Source of the DNA: DATCIH01 sp036507955
GTDB lineage: Bacteria; Bacillota; Clostridia; Clostridiales; Clostridiaceae
Assembly (NCBI GenBank): GCA_036507955.1
Contig: DATCIH010000042.1
Span: 1 to 8,270 of the forward strand
Direction: 5' to 3'
Length of the DNA: 8,270 bases
Shown here: in pieces, positions 1-6,346 of the stretch
How the letters are laid out: each line of letters starts with the position of its first letter
Numbering within the stretch: the stretch's first letter is position 1
Position numbers and translations under genes: made by a program
Notes under the pieces: generated by a model
Databases searched by the model: none
Seen by the model: the letters and a program-made list of their open reading frames with translations, nothing else
What the model was told of the DNA's origin: nothing

Positions 1-249
1 ATACTCGAAATTTCCACCTATTACCAGGTTTTGGGAAAGGCTAAATTTATCGAAAGCTATCCAAAGGAATTTAGCAATTTAGCAGAAAAGAATATAAAGA
101 AAGTTGTGCTTATAGCGAAAGAGTCATCACAATATGATGAACTAGAAGCTTTTAATAAGGGTGAAAAAAATAATTTAAAACAACTTATGGCTGAACTTCA
201 GGTACAAGTCTTTGTTTTTGATGAGCTGAGCTTAGAGATTGAGGCTTAG
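1..249 (+). CDS. 3' end of an unidentified gene (5' end outside window)
   Basis: The reading frame is open from base 1 to the TAG at 247-249, giving 82 C-terminal residues. The TTG at 31 is not a convincing start because the frame continues upstream without a stop and no ribosome site precedes it, so this is treated as a partial gene. The peptide is soluble and mixed in charge, with alternating strand-like (KKVVLIAKES, VQVFVFDEL) and helical, Lys/Glu-rich stretches that suggest an alpha/beta domain. I do not recognise the family. The stop lies one base before the ATG of the next gene, whose ribosome site is inside this gene, so the two are almost certainly one operon and translationally coupled. 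Confidence 0.7.
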   Translation: MLEISTYYQVLGKAKFIESYPKEFSNLAEKNIKKVVLIAKESSQYDELEAFNKGEKNNLKQLMAELQVQVFVFDELSLEIEA

Positions 250-250
250 T

Positions 251-1357
251 ATGCATGTTTTATTTTGTAATATAGCTTGGATGAAAAATTATGAAGGCGT
301 TAGTGAAGAGGATAAACCTAAAAATGGTGGTGCTTATATAAAAGAGCTGGAGTATGGTGCAGAATGCTTTAACTTCCAAGATTATAATGGGAAATGTTAC
401 GGCTTTGTTATGCTAAATGGGGAAATGAATTTGGAAGAACATTTTAAAGAAGTAAAAAAAGAGGATGCTTTTTTAAAGAATGTACTTATTATTTGGGTTG
501 CAACGAATGATACAAATGAAGCAAAAGTTATTGGGTGGTATAAAAATGCTACAGTTTATAGGGAGGAACAGGGGGTACAAGCATTTACAAATGAAAAATT
601 TGACCTTTACTACAGAACAGAAGCCTTGTCAAAGGATTGCTACTTGATACCAGAGGAGGAAAGAACCTTTTCTATCCAAAGAGCTTCTCAATCAGGTGAG
701 GGTACTGGGATGGGAAGAACCCATGTGTGGTATGCCCAGTCCACTTTTGCTCAAACAGTCTTAATCCCAAAGGTAATTGAGTATATAGATAGCTATAAGG
801 GGGAATATGCTAATTTTGTATATACTGATAATATTCTCAATGAAAAACTAAAGGAAAGCTATGGCATAGATGATTATAAGAAGCTATATGATGAAGGAAT
901 TAAATGCTATAAGGATGATTATTTTGTGGATAGTTTAAGATTCTTCAATACAGCAAGGAGTATAAAAGAAACCCCTCAAGTTATTTCTTGTATTGCAGAA
1001 AGCTTACTTTCACTGAATTGTTTTAATAAGGCCATACCCTTATTTGAATTAGTTATAAAACTTCAGGGCAATAAGTTAGATGCCATGCGAAACTTAGTAT
1101 CCTGTTATGATTTTATTGGTGATAGAAAAAATACAATAGAATATTGTAAAAAACTGATAGATATATTAGGGGATGCTAAAGGGAATATAGATGAAAAGAT
1201 CTATATTTACTGTATTATGTTTGATATATATATTTTATTAAGAGATAAAAAGAGTGGCAGAGAGATTATTGATAAAATCGCCCAATACTCCAATGATGAT
1301 GGCAATCAAACTGTTGATGAGATGGTAATTATTTTAAAAGATGAATTCCCTGAATAA
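251..1357 (+). CDS. Uncharacterised conserved N-terminal domain protein with TPR-like C-terminal half
   Basis: The protein has 368 residues from the ATG at 251. I prefer this start to the in-frame TTG at 239 because GAGG at 241-244 lies six bases before it. Residues about 1-190 form a conserved-looking domain with the blocks LFCNIAWMKNY (4-14), VIGWYKNATVYR (93-104) and RASQSGEGTGMG...VWYAQS (144-164). From memory, similar blocks occur in the N-terminal part of some bacterial HNH-endonuclease-type proteins, but no HNH motif is visible here. Residues about 210-340 are helical with TPR-like spacing, for example YDEGIKCYKDDYFVDSLRFF and AIPLFELVIKL, followed by CYDFIGDRKNTIEYCKKL; this suggests a protein-interaction scaffold. 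No signal peptide or membrane segment is seen. It is coupled to the partial gene upstream. Function is unknown; a nucleic-acid-related or defence role is only a guess from the recalled HNH association. Confidence 0.85.
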   Translation: MHVLFCNIAWMKNYEGVSEEDKPKNGGAYIKELEYGAECFNFQDYNGKCYGFVMLNGEMNLEEHFKEVKKEDAFLKNVLIIWVATNDTNEAKVIGWYKNATVYREEQGVQAFTNEKFDLYYRTEALSKDCYLIPEEERTFSIQRASQSGEGTGMGRTHVWYAQSTFAQTVLIPKVIEYIDSYKGEYANFVYTDNILNEKLKESYGIDDYKKLYDEGIKCYKDDYFVDSLRFFNTARSIKETPQVISCIAESLLSLNCFNKAIPLFELVIKLQGNKLDAMRNLVSCYDFIGDRKNTIEYCKKLIDILGDAKGNIDEKIYIYCIMFDIYILLRDKKSGREIIDKIAQYSNDDGNQTVDEMVIILKDEFPE

Positions 1358-1412
1358 GGTTTATTTAAATGAAGAAGTATAACAAAATATTCTAAAAAAA
1401 ATGTTTTATGAA

Positions 1413-1466
1413 TAAATATAGTTTATTATAGGAAAATAATAATGAGATTTTAATAAACTAAATTTA
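1413..1466 (+). repeat. Inverted repeat abutting the ribosome site of the 68-residue gene
   Basis: The arms at 1413-1428 and 1451-1466 match at 15 of 16 positions, with one A-A mismatch at 1418/1461 and a 22-base spacer. The inner ten bases are TAGTTTATTA and TAATAAACTA. The right arm ends directly at the ribosome site (AAAGGGGG, from 1467). It could be a leader hairpin or a bipartite protein-binding site. The region is very AT-rich, so some chance pairing is expected, but 15 of 16 is more than casual. Confidence 0.5.
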
Positions 1467-1480
1467 AAGGGGGATTTTAC

Positions 1481-1687
1481 ATGATTGAATTAAAAATTCA
1501 AGTTGACATTCAAAATCACAAAGAAATTGCAGAAACCCAAGGCGAAATTTTTAAATTATTACCAGCCTTTCTGTTAGTTGGAAAAGTTGAAGAGGAAGTA
1601 AAAAAGCAATTAACAGTAGCTTTAAATAAAAATATAAAAGCTGAATTAGCATTAAAAGGAGTTAAAGCTAAAGTTTCTATACGTTAG
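1481..1687 (+). CDS. Small conserved-type hypothetical protein (68 residues)
   Basis: The ATG at 1481 follows a strong ribosome site (AAAGGGGGA at about 1467-1475), and the gene ends at the TAG at 1685-1687. The protein is Lys/Glu-rich with no Cys or Trp. It has a beta-like start (IELKIQVDI), a helix around KEIAETQGEIFKLL, a second helix VEEEVKKQLTVALNKNI, and an amphipathic end (GVKAKVSIR). This is the look of a compact cytosolic alpha/beta protein. No signal peptide or membrane segment is seen. I do not recognise a named family. It appears monocistronic: a leader inverted repeat lies upstream (1413-1466) and an intrinsic terminator follows (1732-1766). The clean start, strong ribosome site and dedicated terminator argue that it is a real gene. 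Confidence 0.8.
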   Translation: MIELKIQVDIQNHKEIAETQGEIFKLLPAFLLVGKVEEEVKKQLTVALNKNIKAELALKGVKAKVSIR

Positions 1688-1731
1688 ATTCTTAAGCAGG
1701 ATTACCACTTTATTAGTATGATTTATCTATC

Positions 1732-1766
1732 AAACATCAAAGGGGAGCCTCTGGTGTTTTTTATTT
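1732..1766 (+). terminator. Intrinsic terminator of the 68-residue gene
   Basis: The stem 1732-1743 (AAACATCAAAGG) pairs with 1748-1759 (CCTCTGGTGTTT), with one A-C mismatch and one G-T pair, across a GGAG loop. A T-rich tract follows (1757-1762, then ATTT). It lies 45 bases after the stop codon of the gene ending at 1687. Confidence 0.7.
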
Positions 1767-1837
1767 CTTTATGCAAATCATCAATTACTAAATTATTTGT
1801 TGCTAAATTTGATGTATTATTTTACGAAGTATTAGGG

Positions 1838-1843
1838 TATAAT
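1838..1843 (+). promoter_or_regulatory. Probable -10 box of the antitoxin gene
   Basis: A consensus TATAAT lies 30 bases before the antitoxin ATG. The hexamer at 1815-1820 (17-base spacing) is a poor -35 match, so the promoter call rests on the -10 alone. Three related hexamers, GTATTA at 1814 and 1829 and GTATAA at 1837, surround it. They might be autoregulatory sites, but this is weak. Confidence 0.4.
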
Positions 1844-1872
1844 AATATCAACAAGCTTTGGAGGCGTAATTT

Positions 1873-2118
1873 ATGCCAAATATTAAACCAGTATCTGATC
1901 TAAGAAACTATAACAACATTCTTCGCTCGTGCCAAATTGGTGAGCCTGTGTTTCTAACGAAGAATGGCAGAGGCAGATACGTTATTTTAGATATTGAGGA
2001 ATATGAAAAACAACAGGCAGTGATGAAGCTCTTGTCAAAGCTTTCAGAAGCAGAAGATATAATTAAGACAGGAGACGAGTGGAAATCACTTGATGACCTA
2101 AAGAACGCATTGGAGTAA
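1873..2118 (+). CDS. Type II antitoxin, Phd/YefM family
   Basis: The protein has 81 residues with ATG at 1873 and GGAGG at 1860-1864. The N-terminal half is typical of Phd/YefM DNA-binding antitoxins: IKPVSDLRNYNNIL (residues 4-17), then GEPVFLTKNGRGRYVILDIEEYE (23-45), the conserved strand pair and helix of the dimeric DNA-binding fold. The C-terminal part (about 46-81), with SLDDLKNALE at its end, is the toxin-wrapping tail and looks full length. In this family the antitoxin neutralises a RelE/ParE toxin encoded immediately downstream and represses its own promoter. Here no intact toxin gene follows. Only a short toxin-like remnant overlaps the stop codon and a terminator follows at 2178-2217, so this is an orphan antitoxin. 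It may still bind DNA or counter a related toxin elsewhere in the genome. Confidence 0.92.
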   Translation: MPNIKPVSDLRNYNNILRSCQIGEPVFLTKNGRGRYVILDIEEYEKQQAVMKLLSKLSEAEDIIKTGDEWKSLDDLKNALE

Positions 2119-2171
2119 GTGGTGGCTACCTCATACTTTACAGGGTGGAGGGAGAAGCATTAAATGAGTAG
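2115..2171 (+). pseudogene. Remnant of a ParE/RelE-type toxin gene
   Basis: In the frame that overlaps the antitoxin stop codon, 18 codons read VSGGYLILYRVEGEALNE before TAG at 2169-2171. The segment GGYLILYRVEGE matches my recollection of the conserved core strand of ParE-type toxins encoded next to this class of antitoxin (pattern: G-x-Y-L-[VI]-[FL]-Y-R-V-E-G). Everything before it (about 65-70 residues) and the end of the toxin (the usual RxLxGRRD-type segment) is missing. The remnant begins right at the antitoxin stop, where a toxin gene would start, so an internal deletion is the simple explanation. No start codon or ribosome site serves it. The short length means a chance match is possible. 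Confidence 0.6.
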
Positions 2172-2177
2172 AAAATG

Positions 2178-2217
2178 AAAGCTCACAGCTAATTATTATA
2201 GCTTAAAGGCTTTTTTT
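2178..2217 (+). terminator. Intrinsic terminator after the antitoxin
   Basis: The outer stem AAAGC (2178-2182) pairs with GCTTT (2209-2213) and the inner stem AGCTA (2187-2191) pairs with TAGCT (2199-2203), separated by a small internal loop. Seven T residues follow from 2211. It probably once terminated the antitoxin-toxin operon. Confidence 0.6.
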
Positions 2218-2343
2218 ATTTCTCCCATTGAGAAACCAAAATTCATTAACAATATTTGTAAAATATAAAGGAATATATAGAATTTTGTAGAATCTTATAT
2301 GTAGAGAACAGAATGTTAGTGTAAATGTAGGTGGTTGAGGGTT

Positions 2344-2717
2344 ATGTATAAAAAAGAATTCATAAGATCAAATTCAGTAAAAGCATTTATTAAGAGGTTG
2401 GGAGAAAGATTGGATAAGCCCAATTCCTTTTGCCATGGGTTCCAGAGGAACTACTATTTGCCTGGGGTAGGGGTAGAGAGAATAAGTATATAAGTAGTCA
2501 ACTAAACAAGCGTAATCCTAGTAGTGGTAGCTTGATGTTCCCTGAATTATTAAATAAACCTAAACGGCATACGGAGAGTAATATTCGTGCCAACTGGCTG
2601 ATAAATGCAATTCTAAAAACTACAGATAGCAAGTTTAATAAACTTGAAAAGGGAATGCAAATGAGAGCTTTAGAAGGTGCATTATTTATGATTGGATATA
2701 AGGTTAAAGGAGAGTAA
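2344..2717 (+). pseudogene. Unidentified gene, apparently frameshifted near 2420-2490
   Basis: An ATG at 2344, preceded by AGGTGG (2328-2333) and GAGGG (2336-2340), opens a frame that reads MYKKEFIRSNSVKAFIKRLG and continues to a TAA at about 2491. A second frame, open from the TAA at 2415-2417, carries the rest to the TAA at 2715-2717, including RGRENKYISSQLNKRN and a helical end, MQMRALEGALFMIGYKVKGE. The second part has no ribosome site of its own. The simplest reading is one gene of about 120 residues broken by a -1 shift in the overlap, which contains TTTT, GGG and GGGG runs. The exact site cannot be fixed without a homologue. The stop lies one base before the ATG of the next gene, so the two form an operon. 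I do not recognise the family. Confidence 0.5.
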
Positions 2718-2718
2718 A

Positions 2719-3830
2719 ATGCAATCTAATTTTAAAACTACAATAAAGGAATTTGAAAGATTTATGGAGTTTATCGAAGTTGAAAAGCCTATATTATCAG
2801 AAAGGCAAGAAGACTCGCTTTAACTAGTAAGCTTTATGTAAAAGCTAAAGATGAAAAGGGCAAGTTAATACTTCTTAAGTCCCCTAACCTAGAAAGTTTT
2901 CAAAGCTTGAATGAATATGAAAAGTATACTTTTTTATTGCAAAGCTATTGGACTAGCTATCCCTTTGAAGAAAAGTTCGATTGTTGGATTAACATAAAAG
3001 CTTTATATGATACTCTAGTTGCTATAGTAAAATCAGAGGATGGGGAAATAAGTGAAAATGATAAGAGCAATAGTTTACACAGGATGTATTCTCAAGGAGC
3101 AGATTTTTTTCATCATTTAAGTTTCTTTGGCTTTGGTGACTTGAAATTAATTGAAGGAGCAAATGGCAAATATAAGGATTCTATAAATAAATTTTCTCCT
3201 AATCCCTTCGGAATAGAAACAAGTGAGTTTCTTCTAATAAAAGCATTGTTATACTGGAATATAGATGATTACACCTTAAATAGTGGCTCAAAGGGAATGA
3301 AACTATTACCAAAGGAAAACAGACATCCTTTTAAGGCTTTTAAAAATATTTTTCAAGATAAGCTTGTAATAAATACCGTTAAAACTAATATTAAAATTGA
3401 TAGAACTGGAGTTTATAGCTTTAAGGTAAGCTTGTCTAAAACAGTGTGGAGGAAAATAAACTTATCATATAAACATACTTTGGCAAATTTACATAAGGTT
3501 ATTCAAGAGGCATTTTCTTTTGATGATGATCATCTATATGCTTTTTATTTAGGTGGTAATAAGAGAAATCGAAAGCCTATATATTGTGAGTTTGCAGACA
3601 GCGATGGGGTCACAACAGAGGAAACACGAATAGCGGATTTAGAACTTTATGTAGGGCAGAAAATGTTGTATCTTTTCGATTTTGGAGATGATTGGGAATT
3701 CGAAGTAGAGCTTATGGGAATTGATAAAGCAGCCCCACTTCTTTTGAAACCGAAACTTATGGAGTCAAAGGGAGAAGTGCCTAAACAATATGATTATGAA
3801 GAAGAAGAAGAGGACGACGACGGAGAGTAG
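2719..3830 (+). pseudogene. Plasmid pRiA4b ORF-3-like protein, frameshifted near its N-terminus
   Basis: The ATG at 2719 follows AAGGAG (2707-2712) and reads 34 residues ending ILSERQEDSL before TAA. The downstream frame is open before its first usable start: it reads LTSKLYVKAKDEKG from about 2820 and runs to TAG at 3828-3830. Adding one T to the CTTTAAC near 2819 would join the two into a protein of about 370 residues. The C-terminal part (about 3411-3800) is a clear pRiA4b ORF-3 domain (PF07929): WRKINL, TLANLHKVIQEAF, DDDHLYAFYL, LYLFDFGDDWEFEVEL, then a Pro/Gly-rich KGEVPKQYDYEE end and an acidic tail. The family occurs on plasmids and near mobile elements and has no established biochemical activity. 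The long N-terminal extension is helical and unrecognised. A shortened product from the internal TTG at 2907 is possible but has no good ribosome site. Confidence 0.8.
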
Positions 3831-3853
3831 CAAAATCTCGTAATCCAGTTAAT

Positions 3854-3874
3854 AAGGTGAAATTGAATCACCTT
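3854..3874. other. Perfect stem-loop without a T-tract
   Basis: AAGGTGA (3854-3860) and TCACCTT (3868-3874) form a perfect 7-bp stem with a 7-base loop, 24 bases after the stop of the pRiA4b-like gene. The sequence after it is not T-rich in either direction, so this is either a degenerate terminator or a transcript-end stabiliser. Confidence 0.4.
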
Positions 3875-3915
3875 CATGTATGAGTTAAGGAAATAAAAGC
3901 AATTTGACTTTGAAA

Positions 3916-3938
3916 GGGGGGGACAGGAAACCTGCCCC
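3916..3938. repeat. GC-rich REP-like palindrome between convergent genes
   Basis: A run of seven G then ACAGG, AAA, CCTGCCCC: GGGG-A-CAGG pairs with CCTG-CCCC around an AAA loop, with one bulged A. It stands out sharply from the AT-rich surroundings and sits nine bases from the stop codon of the minus-strand ATPase gene. It may act as a transcription barrier between the two converging transcripts or be a copy of a dispersed palindromic repeat. No T-tract follows on the minus strand. Confidence 0.5.
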
Positions 3939-3946
3939 ATCGTCCC

Positions 3947-5155
3947 TTACTCAATTAAGAAATCCAATACATTAACAAATTTAATACCCTGGTGATCAGT
4001 TATAAATGTTTTATCCATAGTAAGTAATATTTTTTCATAATTATCATTAATTGCATTTAATGACGCCAGTTCTCGTGATTTCACATTTTCATCAGTAACG
4101 GTATAGGACACTTGAAAATACTTTTTTTCATCTTGTTTTACAGCAATGAAATCAACCTCTAAGTCATACCATTTTCCTATAAAAACTTGATAACCTCTCC
4201 TTAAAAGCTCAAAATACACTATATTTTCAAGGATATGTCCGTAATCTGTGTCTGTGTATCCTAATAGAGCATTACGTATGCCTGTATCTACAACATAATA
4301 TTTTGATAAAGATTTCAATAACTCTTTGCCTTTAATATCATATCGATTAACCCTATACAATATAAATGCATTTTCAAGCATTGTGAGATAATTTGATATT
4401 GTTGAATTTTGAATTCCTTTATCTTCTTTTGCTTGATTTGTAAGATAGGTACTTATTTTATTGGCTGAAATAATGTTACCTATATTGCTAATAACGTACT
4501 TTATTACTCTATCAAGCATTGTAGGGTCTTTTATATTATTTCTCTGCACCACATCTTTCAGTATCACTGTGTTATAGATACCCATTAAAAAATCATTTAT
4601 TATATCATTTTGTTGCGGCAATGCTGAAATTGCAGGAAGACTTCCATACTTTAAATATTGATTAAACTTTTCTTCTAAGCTTAATTTATTATCAAAATGT
4701 TGAAAAGTTAAATATTCTTTAAAAGAAAGTGGTAGCATTTTAATTTCTACATATCTACCAGATAGTAATGTTGAGAGTTCTGAAGATAATAAATACGCAT
4801 TTGAGCCAGTGATGTAAATGTCTACATCTAATTCTACAACGAGGCCATTAATTGCTTTTTCCCAGCCTTTCACTTGCTGTATTTCATCTAATAAGATGTA
4901 GGTTTTATTAGTATTATGAATTTTACTTTTAATTATTTTATATAAATCTTTATAATTACTAATATCGTCATACTCCATCAATTCAAAATTTATATATATA
5001 ATATTAGTTTCAAGTACATCATTATTTAATAGATGTTCACGAAACAGCTGTAACAATGTAGATTTACCACATCGCCTAAGTCCTGTTATTATCTTAATTA
5101 TGACATTATCCTTATATGCTAATAACCGTGACATATAGACCTGTCTTGGTATCAT
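3947..5155 (-). CDS. AAA-family ATPase with DUF4143 C-terminal domain
   Basis: The protein has 402 residues from the ATG at 5155, with the ribosome site GGAAGGTGAG upstream. The in-frame TTG at 5206 lies inside the -35 box, so it cannot be the start. The AAA_14-type domain has Walker A GLRRCGKS (25-32), Walker B YILLDEIQ (86-93) and the downstream block ITGSNAYLLSSELSTLLSGR, which contains the sensor residues. The C-terminal DUF4143 part includes LENIVYFELLRRGYQV and EVDFIAVKQ...YFQVSYTV, resembling a PD-(D/E)xK nuclease fold, in which E-x-D and Q-V act as the metal-site positions in related proteins. This large family is common in archaea and anaerobic bacteria; its role is not established and no cognate partner is encoded beside it. 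It appears monocistronic, controlled by the palindrome-bearing promoter at 5178-5206. The gene looks intact, in contrast to its neighbours. Confidence 0.93.
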   Translation of the reverse strand: MIPRQVYMSRLLAYKDNVIIKIITGLRRCGKSTLLQLFREHLLNNDVLETNIIYINFELMEYDDISNYKDLYKIIKSKIHNTNKTYILLDEIQQVKGWEKAINGLVVELDVDIYITGSNAYLLSSELSTLLSGRYVEIKMLPLSFKEYLTFQHFDNKLSLEEKFNQYLKYGSLPAISALPQQNDIINDFLMGIYNTVILKDVVQRNNIKDPTMLDRVIKYVISNIGNIISANKISTYLTNQAKEDKGIQNSTISNYLTMLENAFILYRVNRYDIKGKELLKSLSKYYVVDTGIRNALLGYTDTDYGHILENIVYFELLRRGYQVFIGKWYDLEVDFIAVKQDEKKYFQVSYTVTDENVKSRELASLNAINDNYEKILLTMDKTFITDHQGIKFVNVLDFLIE

Positions 5156-5177
5156 TTGTCTCACCTTCCTTTCAACA

Positions 5178-5206
5178 ATTATACTTGAAATAATTTCAAA
5201 AGTCAA
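5178..5206 (-). promoter_or_regulatory. Sigma-A promoter of the ATPase gene with palindrome in the spacer
   Basis: Read on the minus strand, TTGACT (5206-5201), a 17-base spacer, then TATAAT (5183-5178). The spacer contains the 15-base palindrome TTGAAA-N3-TTTCAA (5199-5185). Transcription should start near 5171, leaving a leader of about 16 bases that is mostly ribosome site. A repressor bound to the palindrome would sit between the -35 and -10 boxes and block RNA polymerase. Confidence 0.85.
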
Positions 5207-5289
5207 GTTTTAGCTTTACTGTAATAAAAGTATAAAAGTATTGTATTTTATATGGCTTTGAAGTGCAAACATGATAATTAATATAAATC

Positions 5290-5324
5290 AAAAACCCAGC
5301 AACTGCAACAGTTGCTGGGTTTTT
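5290..5324. terminator. Strong bidirectional intrinsic terminator after the DUF3494 gene
   Basis: AAAAACCCAGCAACTG (5290-5305) and CAGTTGCTGGGTTTTT (5309-5324) are perfectly complementary over 16 bp around a three-base loop, with T runs at both outer ends depending on strand. It lies 52 bases beyond the stop of the minus-strand gene at 5376 and would terminate it. It also shields the ATPase promoter from readthrough. Confidence 0.9.
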
Positions 5325-5375
5325 GTGTTGAATAATGTTAGCATATTAATTTAGGCGTATATTGTTTGATATTTT

Positions 5376-6182
5376 CTATGGTGCTACTACAGTGTTCATA
5401 ATCAAAGTAACTGCAGTCTGTGCAAATAGTCTACCATTTACTGTTGCATGAGTTCCAAGAGCAATATTTGTCTTACCAAGTATTATTCCCTCAAAATGTG
5501 CACCAGTTCCGATTGAAACTGTTCCTGCTGTCTGCCAGAATATATTTTTGGCTTGTACTCCACCAGCTAGAGTAATATTGGTGCTAGAGGCTTGGGTAAT
5601 TCCTTTAGCTATTTGGAAAATGAAAACATCATTTGGTCCACCAGTAAGAGTAACATCAGCATTTATTAAAACACCAGTGCCCCACTTGTAAACACCAGGT
5701 GTAAGTGTTTGACCACTAAGATCTCCAGTATAAAGTTCGGTATAATTAGCAGGTCTTCCAGCAGCATCCGTGTATGCTGTTTCCATGTTGTTTACTGCAG
5801 TTGTTAGATTACTTGCAGTTGGAGAAGTATAATCTGGAGCATAGGCCTTTCCAATAACTTGAGTTGAAGTTGAAAATTGATTAGTGGAATCCTGTACTAA
5901 AGAAAAACCAGTAATTGCGGTTGATGTAATTGGACTAACTCCTATATTCCCAGTTATAACTGATTTAGGTACAGAAGAAATTCCTGATTTTGCAAGTATC
6001 GCATAATCGCCAGCCAAACCTAGGTTTACTGCAGCAGTATTAAATGCTGGTGCACTACCTAAAACTTTAGAATATGTATTTTTTGAAACCTTGTTGTCAG
6101 CAAAGGTTGAATTAAATGAAATTAAAACCATAGTTGCAATAATAGAAAAAGATAATAGATTTTTAAAATATTTGTTCTTCAT
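5376..6182 (-). CDS. Secreted DUF3494 (ice-binding-like) protein
   Basis: The protein has 268 residues from the ATG at 6182, with GGGAGGG about eight bases upstream. Residues 1-28 are a Sec signal peptide: Lys-rich start, hydrophobic core LLSFSIIATMVLISF, and a likely cut after STFA. From about residue 47 the sequence is a full DUF3494 domain (PF11999): VNLGLAGDYAILAKSGIS, ITGNIGVSP, the helix region around AVNNMETAYTDAAGR, GVYKWGTGVLI, NDVFIFQIA, KNIFWQTAGTVSIGTGAHFEGIIL, and the closing ATVNGRLFAQTAVTL. In known members this forms a beta-solenoid with one flat face; some bind ice, many are untested. There is no LPXTG or other anchor, so the product is probably released. It is monocistronic, divergent from the azoreductase locus, and ends at the 5290-5324 terminator. 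Confidence 0.93.
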   Translation of the reverse strand: MKNKYFKNLLSFSIIATMVLISFNSTFADNKVSKNTYSKVLGSAPAFNTAAVNLGLAGDYAILAKSGISSVPKSVITGNIGVSPITSTAITGFSLVQDSTNQFSTSTQVIGKAYAPDYTSPTASNLTTAVNNMETAYTDAAGRPANYTELYTGDLSGQTLTPGVYKWGTGVLINADVTLTGGPNDVFIFQIAKGITQASSTNITLAGGVQAKNIFWQTAGTVSIGTGAHFEGIILGKTNIALGTHATVNGRLFAQTAVTLIMNTVVAP

Positions 6183-6281
6183 AGTAATTTCCCTCCCGAT
6201 TGAGTTTATTTTTGCTTTTGTAATCTAATACGTAAGACGTTTTATATTTAGGGGGGTAGGGTAGAAAAAATTATCATATAG

Positions 6282-6287
6282 TATAAT
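6282..6287 (+). promoter_or_regulatory. Probable -10 box of the azoreductase gene
   Basis: A consensus TATAAT lies 59 bases before the ATG at 6347, in the divergent spacer with the DUF3494 gene. No recognisable -35 hexamer lies 16-18 bases upstream, where the sequence is G-rich (GGGGGGTAGGGTAG at 6251-6264). Confidence 0.35.
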
Positions 6288-6346
6288 TAATCAACAATAA
6301 AACCAAAATATGATAAGCATAAAAATATTTGGAGGTATTGATTATT

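Noticed and set aside
239..250. TTG at 239 as the start of the 368-residue protein
   Set aside because: It adds only four residues and lies inside the upstream gene without a ribosome site, whereas GAGG is well placed for the ATG at 251.
1718..1903. 61-codon open frame on the plus strand between the 68-residue gene and the antitoxin
   Set aside because: It contains the terminator and the antitoxin promoter and ribosome site, overlaps the antitoxin start, and has no ribosome site or recognisable protein character.
5156..5206. Longer ATPase start at TTG 5206
   Set aside because: This TTG is the first three bases of the -35 box; the transcript begins about 35 bases later, and the ATG at 5155 has a proper ribosome site.
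6225..6245. ACGT-N3-ACGT short dyad in the DUF3494/azoreductase spacer
   Set aside because: The four-base arms are too short to stand out, and no promoter elements frame them convincingly.
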